Part shown: positions 25,593 through 35,545 of the stretch, piece after piece
Layout: each line of letters opens with the position of its first letter
Numbering within the stretch: position 1 is the stretch's first letter
Origin: Pedobacter panaciterrae
GTDB taxonomy: Bacteria > Bacteroidota > Bacteroidia > Sphingobacteriales > Sphingobacteriaceae
Direction of reading: 5' to 3'
Assembly: GCF_001636695.1 (NCBI RefSeq)
Contig: NZ_LGEL01000027.1
Coordinates: 1-54,279 of the forward strand
Length of the DNA stretch: 54,279 bases
The notes under the pieces: model-generated
Databases searched by the model: none
The model's input: the letters and a program-made list of their open reading frames with translations, nothing else
Told to the model about the DNA's origin: nothing
Position numbers and translations under genes: made by a program

Positions 25593-26801
25593 ATGAATCA
25601 ACCGGTATATACAGATAACGACCCGCAAAATGAATTGGTTACCTTAAATTTAGGTCCAACTCACCCTGCAACACATGGTGTTTTTCAGAATGTAATTCAA
25701 TTAGATGGTGAACGCATTGTTAGCGGTGTATCTACTATTGGATATATTCACCGTGCTTTTGAAAAAATTGCAGAACATCGCCCATTCTATCAAATTACTC
25801 CCTTAACAGATCGGTTAAACTATTGTTCTTCTCCCATAAATAATATGGGATGGCACATGACCGTTGAGAAGTTATTGAACATTAAAATGCCAAAGCGCGT
25901 TGATTACCTGAGGGTAATTATCATGGAGCTGGCGCGTATTTCAGATCATATTATCTGTAATACAATTATTGCTCAGGATACAGGTGCAACTACCACATTC
26001 TTATATTTATTTCAATTCAGAGAACATATCTATGAGATCTATGAAGAGATTTGTGGCGCAAGGTTAACTACCAATATCGGTCGTATAGGGGGGTTCGAAA
26101 GAGATTTCAATGAGATTGCTTTTGCCAAGATCAATAAATTTTTAAAAGAGTTTCCGGTAGCGCTAAGAGAATTCGAAAGTTTGCTTAACCGTAACCGCAT
26201 TTTTATCGACCGTACAGCGAAAGTTGCGGAGGTGTCAGCAGAGCAAGCTCTTGATTATGGATGGACTGGACCTTTATTGCGTTCAGCCGGCGTTGATTAC
26301 GATGTTCGTGTAAGTGACCCATATTCGTCATACGAAGATTTTGACTTTGATGTTCCGGTAGGAACAAGTGGAGATATTTACGACCGCTATCTTGTTCGAA
26401 ATGAAGAAATGTGGCAAAGTGTTAGGTTGATCGAGCAAGCTTTGGAAAAGTTAAAACATGAACCTGCAGGTATTTTTCATGCTGATGTGCCTGAGTTTTA
26501 TTTGCCTGCCAAGGAAGAAGTTTATAATAACATGGAAGCTTTAATCTATCACTTTAAAATCGTGATGGGTGAAATTGATGCCCCTAAAGCCGAGGTATAT
26601 CATTCAGTGGAGGGTGGTAACGGTGAGTTAGGCTTCTATTTGATTAATGATGGAGGAAGAACGCCATACCGTTTGCACTTCAGAAGACCTAGTTTTATTA
26701 ATTATCAAATGTTTGCACCAATGAGTAAAGGCATGCTGCTATCAGATGCAATTATTAACATGAGTAGTATGAACATTATTGCAGGAGAATTAGATGCTTA
26801 A
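25593..26801 (+). CDS. nuoD: NADH-quinone oxidoreductase subunit D
   Basis: This 402-residue 49-kDa-type subunit forms the quinone cavity with NuoB. Typical blocks are NLGPTHPATHGV near residue 20 (with the quinone-site His), GYIHRAFEKIAEHR, and DPYSSYEDFDFDVP in the middle. The C-terminus overlaps nuoE by 8 bp in another frame, so translation is coupled. Confidence 0.97.
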   Translation: MNQPVYTDNDPQNELVTLNLGPTHPATHGVFQNVIQLDGERIVSGVSTIGYIHRAFEKIAEHRPFYQITPLTDRLNYCSSPINNMGWHMTVEKLLNIKMPKRVDYLRVIIMELARISDHIICNTIIAQDTGATTTFLYLFQFREHIYEIYEEICGARLTTNIGRIGGFERDFNEIAFAKINKFLKEFPVALREFESLLNRNRIFIDRTAKVAEVSAEQALDYGWTGPLLRSAGVDYDVRVSDPYSSYEDFDFDVPVGTSGDIYDRYLVRNEEMWQSVRLIEQALEKLKHEPAGIFHADVPEFYLPAKEEVYNNMEALIYHFKIVMGEIDAPKAEVYHSVEGGNGELGFYLINDGGRTPYRLHFRRPSFINYQMFAPMSKGMLLSDAIINMSSMNIIAGELDA

Positions 26802-27306
26802 AGTAGAACAACAACAACCTGTAGAGTTTTCATCGGCTTTAAAAGAAAAGTTTGATGAGATAATTAGCAGATATCCGAAAGGTAAACACAAATCTGCTTT
26901 ATTGCCGATGCTTCATGAAGTTCAGGCAGAATTAGGCTGGTTAAGCTCAGATGCAATGGATAAAGTTGCTGCTTATCTTGATATCCAGAATATTGAGGTG
27001 TATGAAGTAGCTTCATTTTATAGCATGTATTTTTTAAAACCTCAAGGTAAGTATGTTTTGGAAGTCTGCAGAACAGGCCCTTGTTGTTTAGTGGGTGCTG
27101 AGAAATTAATGAACCATATAGAACAGAACCTTGGTGTTAAAGAAGGTGAGGTTACAGCTGATGGTTTGTTTAGCTGGAGAGGTGTAGAGTGTTTGGCAGC
27201 CTGTGGTTATGGTCCGGTATTACAGATTGGTCCTGAATATACATTTTACGAAAACCTTAATGAACAAAAGGTGGACGAGTTGATACAAGATTTACGCAAG
27301 AAATAA
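26794..27306 (+). CDS. nuoE: NADH-quinone oxidoreductase subunit E
   Basis: This 170-residue subunit of the NADH-input module holds one 2Fe-2S cluster. The four Cys ligands are seen in CRTGPC and in VECLAACGYGPV. It overlaps both neighbours (8 bp with nuoD, 1 bp with nuoF). Confidence 0.96.
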   Translation: MLKVEQQQPVEFSSALKEKFDEIISRYPKGKHKSALLPMLHEVQAELGWLSSDAMDKVAAYLDIQNIEVYEVASFYSMYFLKPQGKYVLEVCRTGPCCLVGAEKLMNHIEQNLGVKEGEVTADGLFSWRGVECLAACGYGPVLQIGPEYTFYENLNEQKVDELIQDLRKK

Positions 27307-28673
27307 TGGCCCGTAAACTATTATTAGAACACATAAACGTACCAGGCATCAATACATTTGATGTTTATCGCCAAAAAGGCGGGTATCGCGCTGTAGAAAA
27401 GGCTTTAAAAACGTTAACTCCTGATGAAGTGGTTGAAGAAGTTAAAAAGTCTGGATTACGCGGGCGAGGTGGTGCAGGATTCCCTACGGGAATGAAATGG
27501 AGTTTTTTGGCGAAACCTGAAGGCGTAGCAAGGTATTTAGTTTGTAATGCTGATGAGTCTGAGCCTGGAACTTTTAAAGATCGTTATCTGATGACCCACA
27601 TTCCTCATGCACTTATTGAGGGAATGATTGTTTCTAGTTTTGCTTTGGGTGCTAATACGTCTTATATTTATGTAAGAGGCGAAATGATGCCCCAGATTCG
27701 AATACTGGAAAAAGCAATTGCAGAAGCAAAAAATGCTGGATTCTTAGGAAAGAATATTTTAGGAACTGGTTATGATTTGGAACTATATGTTCAGCCTGGT
27801 GGTGGTGCATATATTTGTGGGGAAGAAACTGCTTTATTGGAATCGTTAGAAGGCAAAAGAGGTAATCCTAGAATTAAACCTCCTTTTCCAGCAATAGCAG
27901 GACTTTACGGGTGTCCAACTGTAGTGAATAATGTTGAATCTATAGCAGCAACTGTACCTATTATCAATGATGGTGGCGATGAATATGCTAAAATAGGCAT
28001 TGGCAGAAGTACGGGCACAAAACTGATCTCCGCTTCGGGAAATCTGGTTAGGCCTGGAGTATATGAGATAGACCTGGGCTTACCTGTAGAAGAGTTTATT
28101 TATTCTGATGAATATTGTGGTGGTATAGCAAATGGTAAGAGATTAAAGGCTACAGTAGCTGGAGGATCATCTGTTCCTATTTTGCCAGCAAATCTTACAT
28201 TGAAGTTAGCTAATGGAGAACCAAGGTTAATGAGCTATGAATCCCTGTCAGATGGTGGTTTTGCTACTGGATCAATGATGGGATCTGGCGGTTTTATAGC
28301 CTTTGATGAAGATCAGTGTATCGTTAGAAACACCTGGAACTTTTCTCGTTTTTATCACCACGAAAGCTGTGGCCAATGTTCTCCTTGTAGAGAAGGAACT
28401 GGCTGGATGGAAAAAGTGTTGCATAGAATAGAATATGGCCATGGTAAAATGAGCGATATAGATCTATTGGTTGATGTTTCTAAAAAAATTGAAGGAAACA
28501 CAATTTGTCCTTTAGGTGATGCTGCAGCATGGCCGGTTGCGAGTGCAATCAGACATTTCAGAGATGAATTCGAATGGCATGTTAAAGAGCCAATCAAATG
28601 TTTAGATACTAATTATGGCTTAGCAAATTATGCTCAGCCAATTGCGAAAGCAGAAGTTACGACAGGAAATTAA
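27306..28673 (+). CDS. nuoF: NADH-quinone oxidoreductase subunit F (NADH- and FMN-binding)
   Basis: This 455-residue flavoprotein subunit accepts electrons from NADH. The NADH/FMN motifs GLRGRGGAGFPTGMKW (about residue 50) and CNADESEPGTFKDR (about residue 80) are present. So is the GGGAYICGEETAL loop, and the 4Fe-4S cluster motif SCGQCSPCREGTGWM is followed by a fourth Cys in TICPLGD. The length is normal. Confidence 0.97.
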   Translation: MARKLLLEHINVPGINTFDVYRQKGGYRAVEKALKTLTPDEVVEEVKKSGLRGRGGAGFPTGMKWSFLAKPEGVARYLVCNADESEPGTFKDRYLMTHIPHALIEGMIVSSFALGANTSYIYVRGEMMPQIRILEKAIAEAKNAGFLGKNILGTGYDLELYVQPGGGAYICGEETALLESLEGKRGNPRIKPPFPAIAGLYGCPTVVNNVESIAATVPIINDGGDEYAKIGIGRSTGTKLISASGNLVRPGVYEIDLGLPVEEFIYSDEYCGGIANGKRLKATVAGGSSVPILPANLTLKLANGEPRLMSYESLSDGGFATGSMMGSGGFIAFDEDQCIVRNTWNFSRFYHHESCGQCSPCREGTGWMEKVLHRIEYGHGKMSDIDLLVDVSKKIEGNTICPLGDAAAWPVASAIRHFRDEFEWHVKEPIKCLDTNYGLANYAQPIAKAEVTTGN

Positions 28674-28678
28674 CAATC

Positions 28679-29683
28679 ATGAGTGATAAAGTTAAGGTAA
28701 CCATAGACGGGATAACAGTAGAAGTAGCACCCGGTACAACCATTCTAAATGCTGCAAGGCAAATAGGTGGCGATATAGTGCCCCCTGCTATGTGCTATTA
28801 TTCCAAATTAGAAGGTAGCGGTGGAAAATGCCGTACTTGCATTGTTAAGGTAAGCAAGGGATCAGAAAAAGATCCACGTCCAATGCCAAAATTGGTAGCA
28901 TCGTGCCGCACAACAGTTATGGATGGTATGGAAGTACAGAATATTACTTCTCCAGAAGTTATTGAAGCGCGCAGTGGGGTAGTAGAAATGCTATTAATCA
29001 ATCATCCTTTAGACTGCCCTGTGTGTGATCAGGCGGGAGAATGTGATCTTCAAAATCTTGGATATGAGCATGGTTTGCAGAAAACAAGATATGAATTTGA
29101 ACGCAGAACTTTCGAACGTATTGATATTGGAGATAAGATACAATTGCATATGAACAGATGTATTTTATGTTATCGCTGCGTATTTACTGCCGATCAAATC
29201 ACAAATAAACGTGTACACGGAATTTTAAACAGAGGAGATCACTCAGAAATATCTACATATATACAAACTGCGGTAGACAATGATTTTTCTGGAAATGTGA
29301 TTGATGTGTGCCCCGTTGGAGCATTAACTGATAAAACATTCAGGTTTAAAAATCGTGTTTGGTTTACAAAACCTATTGATGCACATAGAGATTGCCCTAC
29401 CTGCAGTGGTAAGGTTACACTATGGTATAAAGGAGAAGATGTTTTAAGGGTTACGGCACGTAAGGACATCTATGGAGAAGTTGAAGAATTTATTTGCAAT
29501 ACGTGTCGCTTTGATAAAAAGAAAACGGCTGATTGGGTAATTGAACATCCAACTCATATTAGCGATACTTCGGTTATTGCATCTAACCATTATGAAACGT
29601 TAAAACCTTTGCCTGTTATTCAGAACAACCCTCAATTACAGCAGGCAAATAAGGTAGAACTAGAAAAAACAACCAAATTCTAA
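28679..29683 (+). CDS. nuoG: NADH-quinone oxidoreductase subunit G, short form
   Basis: This 334-residue iron-sulfur subunit is much shorter than the 680-900-residue NuoG of proteobacteria. The N-terminal 2Fe-2S domain has ligands in CYYSKLEGSGGKCRTC and ASCRT. The His-Cys cluster region HPLDCPVCDQAGECDLQ and the four-Cys ferredoxin-like part (RCILCYRC, VIDVCPVGAL) follow. It then keeps only the start of the next domain, including CPTC and CNTC pairs, and ends. The large molybdopterin-oxidoreductase-like domain is absent. The next gene starts at the stop codon, so this is a natural short form, not an obvious frameshift. Similar short forms are known in Bacteroidota. Confidence 0.93.
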   Translation: MSDKVKVTIDGITVEVAPGTTILNAARQIGGDIVPPAMCYYSKLEGSGGKCRTCIVKVSKGSEKDPRPMPKLVASCRTTVMDGMEVQNITSPEVIEARSGVVEMLLINHPLDCPVCDQAGECDLQNLGYEHGLQKTRYEFERRTFERIDIGDKIQLHMNRCILCYRCVFTADQITNKRVHGILNRGDHSEISTYIQTAVDNDFSGNVIDVCPVGALTDKTFRFKNRVWFTKPIDAHRDCPTCSGKVTLWYKGEDVLRVTARKDIYGEVEEFICNTCRFDKKKTADWVIEHPTHISDTSVIASNHYETLKPLPVIQNNPQLQQANKVELEKTTKF

Positions 29684-30720
29684 TGGATATAGCTTTTGTA
29701 ATAGAAAAATTTGTACTGGTTGCCATCATCTTTGGTATCAGTTTATTGATTGCTATGTACTCTACTTATGCTGAACGGAAAGTTGCTGCCTTTTTACAAG
29801 ACAGACTTGGACCGGATAGAGCAGGCCCTTTTGGAATACTTCAGCCATTAGCTGATGGGGTTAAGATGTTCATGAAAGAAGAAATCATTCCTTCTAACGC
29901 TAGTAAGTGGTTATTCATGGTAGGTCCTGGATTAGCTATGCTTACTGCCTGTATCGGAACAGCTGTTATCCCATGGGGTAGTGATATAACCATTGGAGAT
30001 CGTGTTATCCCACTTCAGGTAACTGATATCAATGTAGGCATTCTATACATCTTCGGTGTCGTTTCATTAGGTGTTTATGGGGTAATGATTGGTGGTTGGG
30101 CATCAAACAATAAGTATTCATTATTAAGTGCCATTCGTGCTGCGTCTCAAAATATCAGCTACGAGATTGCAATGGGTTTATCTATTATTGCTTTGTTACT
30201 CGTTACAGGAACAATGAGTCTTAAAGAAATAGTAGAACAGCAACATGGCTGGCATTGGAACGTCCTTTACCAACCATTAGGATTTCTAATTTTTATGATT
30301 TGTGCTTTTGCCGAAACCAATAGAGCTCCTTTCGATTTACCTGAGTGTGAAACAGAATTAATCGGTGGTTATCATACTGAGTACTCTTCAATGAAGCTAG
30401 GGTTTTATCTGTTTGCAGAATACATAAATATGTTTGTCTCATCGGCAGTTATGGCTACACTTTACTTTGGAGGATATAACTATCCAGGTATGGATTGGGT
30501 GTTATTACACACAGGTCCGATAATTGGCCCTCTGATTGGAACTTTTGTATTCTTTATAAAAATATTTGCATTCATATTTTTCTTTATGTGGGTACGATGG
30601 ACAATCCCTCGTTTCCGCTATGATCAATTGATGCACTTAGGCTGGAAGGGATTAATTCCTTTAGCTATAGCAAACATCATTATCACAGGTATTGTGATTG
30701 CAATAATTGAAAAGTTTTAA
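29683..30720 (+). CDS. nuoH: NADH-quinone oxidoreductase subunit H
   Basis: This 345-residue membrane subunit with about eight helices links the quinone site to the proton-pumping arm. Conserved blocks are TYAERKVAAFLQDRLGPDRA near residue 27, the EIIPSNASKW loop, and the acidic stretch AETNRAPFDLPECETELIGG in the middle. It overlaps nuoG by one base. Confidence 0.97.
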   Translation: MDIAFVIEKFVLVAIIFGISLLIAMYSTYAERKVAAFLQDRLGPDRAGPFGILQPLADGVKMFMKEEIIPSNASKWLFMVGPGLAMLTACIGTAVIPWGSDITIGDRVIPLQVTDINVGILYIFGVVSLGVYGVMIGGWASNNKYSLLSAIRAASQNISYEIAMGLSIIALLLVTGTMSLKEIVEQQHGWHWNVLYQPLGFLIFMICAFAETNRAPFDLPECETELIGGYHTEYSSMKLGFYLFAEYINMFVSSAVMATLYFGGYNYPGMDWVLLHTGPIIGPLIGTFVFFIKIFAFIFFFMWVRWTIPRFRYDQLMHLGWKGLIPLAIANIIITGIVIAIIEKF

Positions 30721-30754
30721 CACCCGCATAGCGGATAAACAATAAGGAGGTTTA

Positions 30755-31252
30755 ATGGAACCATTAACCAGTAAAAAGAAAGTATTAGAACAAAAACCAT
30801 TGACGTTTGCAGAGCGCATGTATTTGCCTGCAATAGCTAAGGGTCTATCTGTTACTATTAGTCACTTATTTAAAAAAGAGGCTACAATAAGATATCCTGA
30901 AGTAGAAAGAGAGTTTTCAACTAACTTTAGAGGGATGCATTCTTTGAAAAGAGATGAAGAGGGAAGAGAGCGCTGTACTGCCTGTGGCTTGTGTGCCTTA
31001 TCTTGTCCTGCAGAAGCTATTACAATGATAGCGGCAGAGCGTAAACCTGAAGAAAAAGAGCTTTACAGAGAAGAAAAGTACGCTGCTGTATATGAGATCA
31101 ATATGCTAAGATGCATTTTCTGTGGTTTATGCGAAGAGGCTTGCCCTAAAGAAGCGATCTACTTAGACGGACCAATTGTACCGGCTGATTATCTTCGCAA
31201 AGACTTTATTTACGGTAAAGACAAATTGGTGGAACAACCATTAAATAAATAA
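30755..31252 (+). CDS. nuoI: NADH-quinone oxidoreductase subunit I
   Basis: This 165-residue ferredoxin-like subunit holds two 4Fe-4S clusters. Both motifs are complete: CTACGLCALSCPAEAI and CIFCGLCEEACPKEAI. It is preceded by TAAGGAGG at 30743-30750, four bases before the ATG. This is a full Shine-Dalgarno sequence, which is unusual beside the A-rich leaders of neighbouring genes. Confidence 0.96.
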   Translation: MEPLTSKKKVLEQKPLTFAERMYLPAIAKGLSVTISHLFKKEATIRYPEVEREFSTNFRGMHSLKRDEEGRERCTACGLCALSCPAEAITMIAAERKPEEKELYREEKYAAVYEINMLRCIFCGLCEEACPKEAIYLDGPIVPADYLRKDFIYGKDKLVEQPLNK

Positions 31253-31311
31253 CAATTTAGTATATAATGCCTGTCAAAGGCTTTTTAATATAAACAGTTT
31301 AAACATAGATA

Positions 31312-31809
31312 ATGGGTACTTCAGTATTCTATTTTGTAGCAACATTAAGTGTGATCTTTTCACTGATGGTTATTTTTTCAAAAAACCCGGTGCATAGTGT
31401 GCTTTATCTGATTGTTACATTTTTCACATTTACAGTTCACTACATTCTGTTAAATGCGCAGTTTTTGGCGGTGGTGAATTTTATTGTTTACATGGGTGCA
31501 ATCATGGTTCTATTCCTTTTTGTCTTGATGCTATTGAACCTCAATAAGGACAATGAACCGCTGAAATCAGGAGCAGTAAAGATAGTTGGTGTTATAGCAG
31601 GATGTTGTCTTGTGGTGACTTTAGTTGGATCATTAAAGGCAACGGCGGTTTCTGATCCGGTAATTCTAAGAAATCCTAATTTAGGTTTATTGAAAAATCT
31701 GGGTAAGGAATTGTTTGGCCCTTTTATGCTGCCATTTGAACTTTCATCAATTTTATTGCTTTCAGCGATGGTTGGTGCAGTATTGTTAACTAAAAAAGAA
31801 AAAGTATAG
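31312..31809 (+). CDS. nuoJ: NADH-quinone oxidoreductase subunit J
   Basis: This 165-residue membrane subunit has five helices. The segment VVNFIVYMGAIMVLFLFVLM near residue 53 is the conserved helix with the pi-bulge of NuoJ. The stop codon shares a base with a possible GTG start of nuoK. Confidence 0.95.
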   Translation: MGTSVFYFVATLSVIFSLMVIFSKNPVHSVLYLIVTFFTFTVHYILLNAQFLAVVNFIVYMGAIMVLFLFVLMLLNLNKDNEPLKSGAVKIVGVIAGCCLVVTLVGSLKATAVSDPVILRNPNLGLLKNLGKELFGPFMLPFELSSILLLSAMVGAVLLTKKEKV

Positions 31810-31817
31810 TGGAAAAC

Positions 31818-32138
31818 ATGACTCAACAATTGCAGGGAGTACCACTTAACCACTACATCTGGCTAAGTGCTATTATTTTCACCATTGGCGTTATTGGCGT
31901 ATTAACACGTAGGAACGCTATCGTTATATTTATGTCTGTTGAATTAATGCTGAATTCGGTTAATTTATTACTAACAGCTTTTTCCGTACATAACAATGAT
32001 CCATCCGGACAGGTGTTTGTGTTTTTTATAATGGCTTTAGCTGCTGCAGAGGTTGCAGTGGGGTTAAGTATTATTGTGATGGTATATAGAAATACCCAAT
32101 CAGTAGATATAAATGTGTTGAATCGCCTTAAGTGGTAA
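31818..32138 (+). CDS. nuoK: NADH-quinone oxidoreductase subunit K
   Basis: This short three-helix membrane subunit of about 106 residues has the conserved membrane glutamates visible in FMSVELMLNSVNLLL and ALAAAEVAVGLSIIV. The ATG at 31818 is chosen, but a GTG at 31809 would add three residues and overlap nuoJ by one base. Confidence 0.95.
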   Translation: MTQQLQGVPLNHYIWLSAIIFTIGVIGVLTRRNAIVIFMSVELMLNSVNLLLTAFSVHNNDPSGQVFVFFIMALAAAEVAVGLSIIVMVYRNTQSVDINVLNRLKW

Positions 32139-32157
32139 TATTAAGTATAGATAAAAA

Positions 32158-34053
32158 ATGATAATAGATTTAGTTTGGCTGGTTCCGTTGATTCCTCTTA
32201 TTGGTTTTATAATCAATGGTTTGGGAAGAAACACATTATCTAAAAGCCTGATTGGTTTTATAGGAAGCAGTGTTATTTTTGTTTCTTTTGTAATCAGTGT
32301 TGGTATATTTCTGGCCTTGGGTGCAGATGCAAATAAATCTCATGAAATTTTTCTTTTCGATTGGATAAGTGCAGGGAAATTACATATTCCTTTATCTTTT
32401 CTGGTTGACCCTTTAAGTGCTATAATGTTACTTATCGTTACTGGAGTAGGATTTCTGATTCATATTTATTCAATTGGATATATGCACAGTGATGAAGGCT
32501 TTGGTAAGTTTTTTAGCTACCTGAACCTTTTTATCTTTTTTATGCTATTATTGGTATTGGGATCAAATTACATTGTAATGTTCATTGGATGGGAAGGCGT
32601 AGGTTTATGCTCTTACCTTTTAATTGGATTCTGGTATACAAACAGTAGTTATGCTTCTGCAGCAAAAAAGGCTTTTGTTATGAATCGCATAGGTGATTTA
32701 GGCTTTTTACTTGGTGTATTCTTTATCTTCACTACTTTCGGAAGTGTCGAGTTTTCTAAAATATTTCCTCAGGCGGCAAACATGTTACCTGGTGATTCTA
32801 CCATAGCACTTATTGCATTGTTGCTATTCATTGGAGCGTGTGGTAAATCTGCTCAGTTGCCTCTTTTTACATGGTTACCTGATGCGATGGCCGGTCCAAC
32901 ACCTGTTTCAGCTTTAATACATGCTGCAACAATGGTTACTGCCGGTATTTACATGATTGCCAGGTCTAACCTGATATTTGACTTAGCTCCATTAATTCAA
33001 CATATTATTGCCATTGTTGGTCTTGCTACTGCAATTGTGGCGGCAATTATTGCCCTAACTCAAACAGATATCAAAAAAGTTCTTGCTTATTCCACTGTGT
33101 CGCAATTGGGATATATGTTTTTAGGTTTAGGTGTTGGAGCTTATAATGGCGCTTTCTTTCATGTTATAACACATGCATTCTTTAAAGCATTATTGTTCTT
33201 ATGTGCAGGATCTGTTATACATGCTTTACATCATGAACAAGATATGAGGCATATGGGCGGTTTACGTAAAAAACTACCTATAACTTTTATAACAATGCTT
33301 ATTGGAACTATTGCTATTGCAGGACTTCCTCCTTTTTCAGGCTTTTTCTCAAAAGATGAGATTTTGGCACATGTATACCTGCACGATAAAGTAATGTGGG
33401 GAATTGCAGTGTTTGGTGCGTTTCTCACTGCATTTTATATGTTCAGGATGTTATTCCTTACTTTTTACGGTAAATATCGCGGAACTCATCATGCCGAAGA
33501 AAAGATACATGAGTCACCTAAGTCAATGACCATTCCTTTGATTGTTTTAGCTGTGTTATCTGCAATTGGTGGTGTAATTGGTATACCTGAAGCTTTAGGT
33601 GGAAATCATTGGCTATCACATTGGCTTTCTCCTGTAATTAAGCATACAGGTGAATCGCCTGATCATGCTACTGAATATATACTTATGGCGGTGTCTGTTG
33701 TTGGGGTTTTAATCTCTATTGCGATCGCATATGGAAAGTACATCAGACAAAATCACATACCTGCTCCTGATGAGGCTAAGCGTTCTTTACTTGCAAACCT
33801 ATCCTATAACAAGTTTTATTTTGATGAGATATACGATACGTTAATTAGGAAGCCATTAGACGCAATTTCAGTATTCTTCTACAAAATTGTAGATAATAAA
33901 ATTGTTGATGGTATTGTTAATGGTTTTGGCTGGGGTACTACTGAAGCCAGTAAAGGTTTGCGTTTAATACAATCCGGTAATGTTGGGTTTTATATTTTTA
34001 TGATGGTGGTAGGAATCATCTCATTGTTATTGTATACTTATTTATCTCTATAA
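32158..34053 (+). CDS. nuoL: NADH-quinone oxidoreductase subunit L
   Basis: This is a 631-residue antiporter-like proton-pumping subunit with about 15 helices and the long lateral helix at the C-terminus. The conserved block GWEGVGLCSYLLIGFWY near residue 144 has the key Glu, and the downstream Lys-bearing GACGKSAQLPLFTWLPDAM and HAATMVTAGIYM segments are intact. The length fits NuoL. Confidence 0.97.
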   Translation: MIIDLVWLVPLIPLIGFIINGLGRNTLSKSLIGFIGSSVIFVSFVISVGIFLALGADANKSHEIFLFDWISAGKLHIPLSFLVDPLSAIMLLIVTGVGFLIHIYSIGYMHSDEGFGKFFSYLNLFIFFMLLLVLGSNYIVMFIGWEGVGLCSYLLIGFWYTNSSYASAAKKAFVMNRIGDLGFLLGVFFIFTTFGSVEFSKIFPQAANMLPGDSTIALIALLLFIGACGKSAQLPLFTWLPDAMAGPTPVSALIHAATMVTAGIYMIARSNLIFDLAPLIQHIIAIVGLATAIVAAIIALTQTDIKKVLAYSTVSQLGYMFLGLGVGAYNGAFFHVITHAFFKALLFLCAGSVIHALHHEQDMRHMGGLRKKLPITFITMLIGTIAIAGLPPFSGFFSKDEILAHVYLHDKVMWGIAVFGAFLTAFYMFRMLFLTFYGKYRGTHHAEEKIHESPKSMTIPLIVLAVLSAIGGVIGIPEALGGNHWLSHWLSPVIKHTGESPDHATEYILMAVSVVGVLISIAIAYGKYIRQNHIPAPDEAKRSLLANLSYNKFYFDEIYDTLIRKPLDAISVFFYKIVDNKIVDGIVNGFGWGTTEASKGLRLIQSGNVGFYIFMMVVGIISLLLYTYLSL

Positions 34054-34074
34054 AAGATCGTTCAAGAAAACATA

Positions 34075-35541
34075 ATGGAACAACTTTTACTACTTCTTAT
34101 ATTCTTACCATTGCTAGGTGCCTTGGTTACCGCGCTTTCCGGAAATGCAGCAAAACATGTTGCGTTAGTTTCGGCAATTGTTTCTTTAGCTTTGGCTTTG
34201 GGAATGGTATGTAACTTTACCCCGGATTCCACAACACAATTTGTGGTAAACTACTCCTGGATTCGTGATCTTGGAATAAATTTCCATGCTGGTGTTGACG
34301 GAATAAGTATGATTACAATATTATTGACCAATGTGTTAATACCTCTGATCATATTAGCAAGTTACCAACACAATTACAAGAGTTCAAATGCATTCTTTGC
34401 TTTAATTCTGTTCATGCAAAGTGGATTATTAGTTGTCTTTACTTCACTCGATGCTTTCTTGTTTTATATAGGCTGGGAAGCGGCATTGATCCCGATTTAC
34501 TTTATCTGTGCAATTTGGGGTGGAAAAGATCGCATTAAAGTAAACATGAAATTTTTTGTTTACACAATAGCTGGGTCACTTTTTATGCTTTTGGGTTTAA
34601 TCTATCTGTATTTACAGAATCCTGCTCATAATTTTGACATACAGGCCTTTTATAATCTTAATTTAGATTCAGCGCAGCAAGGATGGATTTTTTGGGCTTT
34701 CTTTATTGCTTTTGCTATTAAAATGCCAGTTTTCCCTTTCCATACCTGGCAGCCAAATACATATACCGAAGCTCCTGCTGCTGGTACTATGCTATTAGCA
34801 GGTATAATGCTCAAAATGGGTATTTATGGTGTTATACGTTGGCTTTTACCTATTGTTCCTTCTGGAGTTCAGGATTGGGGCCATGTAGCCATTATATTGT
34901 CTATTATAGGAATAGTATATGCATCAATTATTGCATTTACACAAAAAGATGCAAAGCGTTTAGTAGCTTATTCTTCAATTGCACACGTTGGTTTAATCAG
35001 CGCTGGTATTTTCGCTTTGAATACACAGGGTATGCAGGGTGCAATGATTCAGATGCTTAGTCACGGTATCAATGTTGTAGGATTATTTTTCGTACTTGAT
35101 ATTATTTCAAGCCGTTTAAAAACGAATAGAATAAGCGAACTGGGCGGAATTGCAAAACAAGCTCCTGTTTTGGCAATTACTGCTTTGATCATAGTTCTTG
35201 GAACAGTTGCCTTGCCAGGAACTAATGGCTTTATAGGCGAGTTCCTATTGTTGATGGGAGTATACCAGTACAATATTTGGATAGCTGTTTTTGCAGGGTT
35301 AACAATAATATTCGGAGCCGTTTATATGTTCAGAATGTATCAGAACATTATGCTTGGTAAAACCAACGACCTAACAATTACATTTACAGATGTACAAGGG
35401 TCGGAAAAGGTAGTACTATATATAATTTGTGCACTAATTATTGTATTAGGTATTTATCCAAAACCAATTCTGCAATTATCTGAGGCATCAGTACAGCATT
35501 TAATAGAACAAGTAACACAAAAATTAACATCGGTAAACTAA
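34075..35541 (+). CDS. nuoM: NADH-quinone oxidoreductase subunit M
   Basis: This is a 488-residue antiporter-like subunit. Typical segments are FYIGWEAALIPIYFICAIWG (key Glu, about residue 133), KMPVFPFHTWQPNTYTEAP (about 221-239) and AHVGLISAGI. It starts 21 bp after nuoL. Confidence 0.97.
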   Translation: MEQLLLLLIFLPLLGALVTALSGNAAKHVALVSAIVSLALALGMVCNFTPDSTTQFVVNYSWIRDLGINFHAGVDGISMITILLTNVLIPLIILASYQHNYKSSNAFFALILFMQSGLLVVFTSLDAFLFYIGWEAALIPIYFICAIWGGKDRIKVNMKFFVYTIAGSLFMLLGLIYLYLQNPAHNFDIQAFYNLNLDSAQQGWIFWAFFIAFAIKMPVFPFHTWQPNTYTEAPAAGTMLLAGIMLKMGIYGVIRWLLPIVPSGVQDWGHVAIILSIIGIVYASIIAFTQKDAKRLVAYSSIAHVGLISAGIFALNTQGMQGAMIQMLSHGINVVGLFFVLDIISSRLKTNRISELGGIAKQAPVLAITALIIVLGTVALPGTNGFIGEFLLLMGVYQYNIWIAVFAGLTIIFGAVYMFRMYQNIMLGKTNDLTITFTDVQGSEKVVLYIICALIIVLGIYPKPILQLSEASVQHLIEQVTQKLTSVN

Positions 35542-35545
35542 GCAA

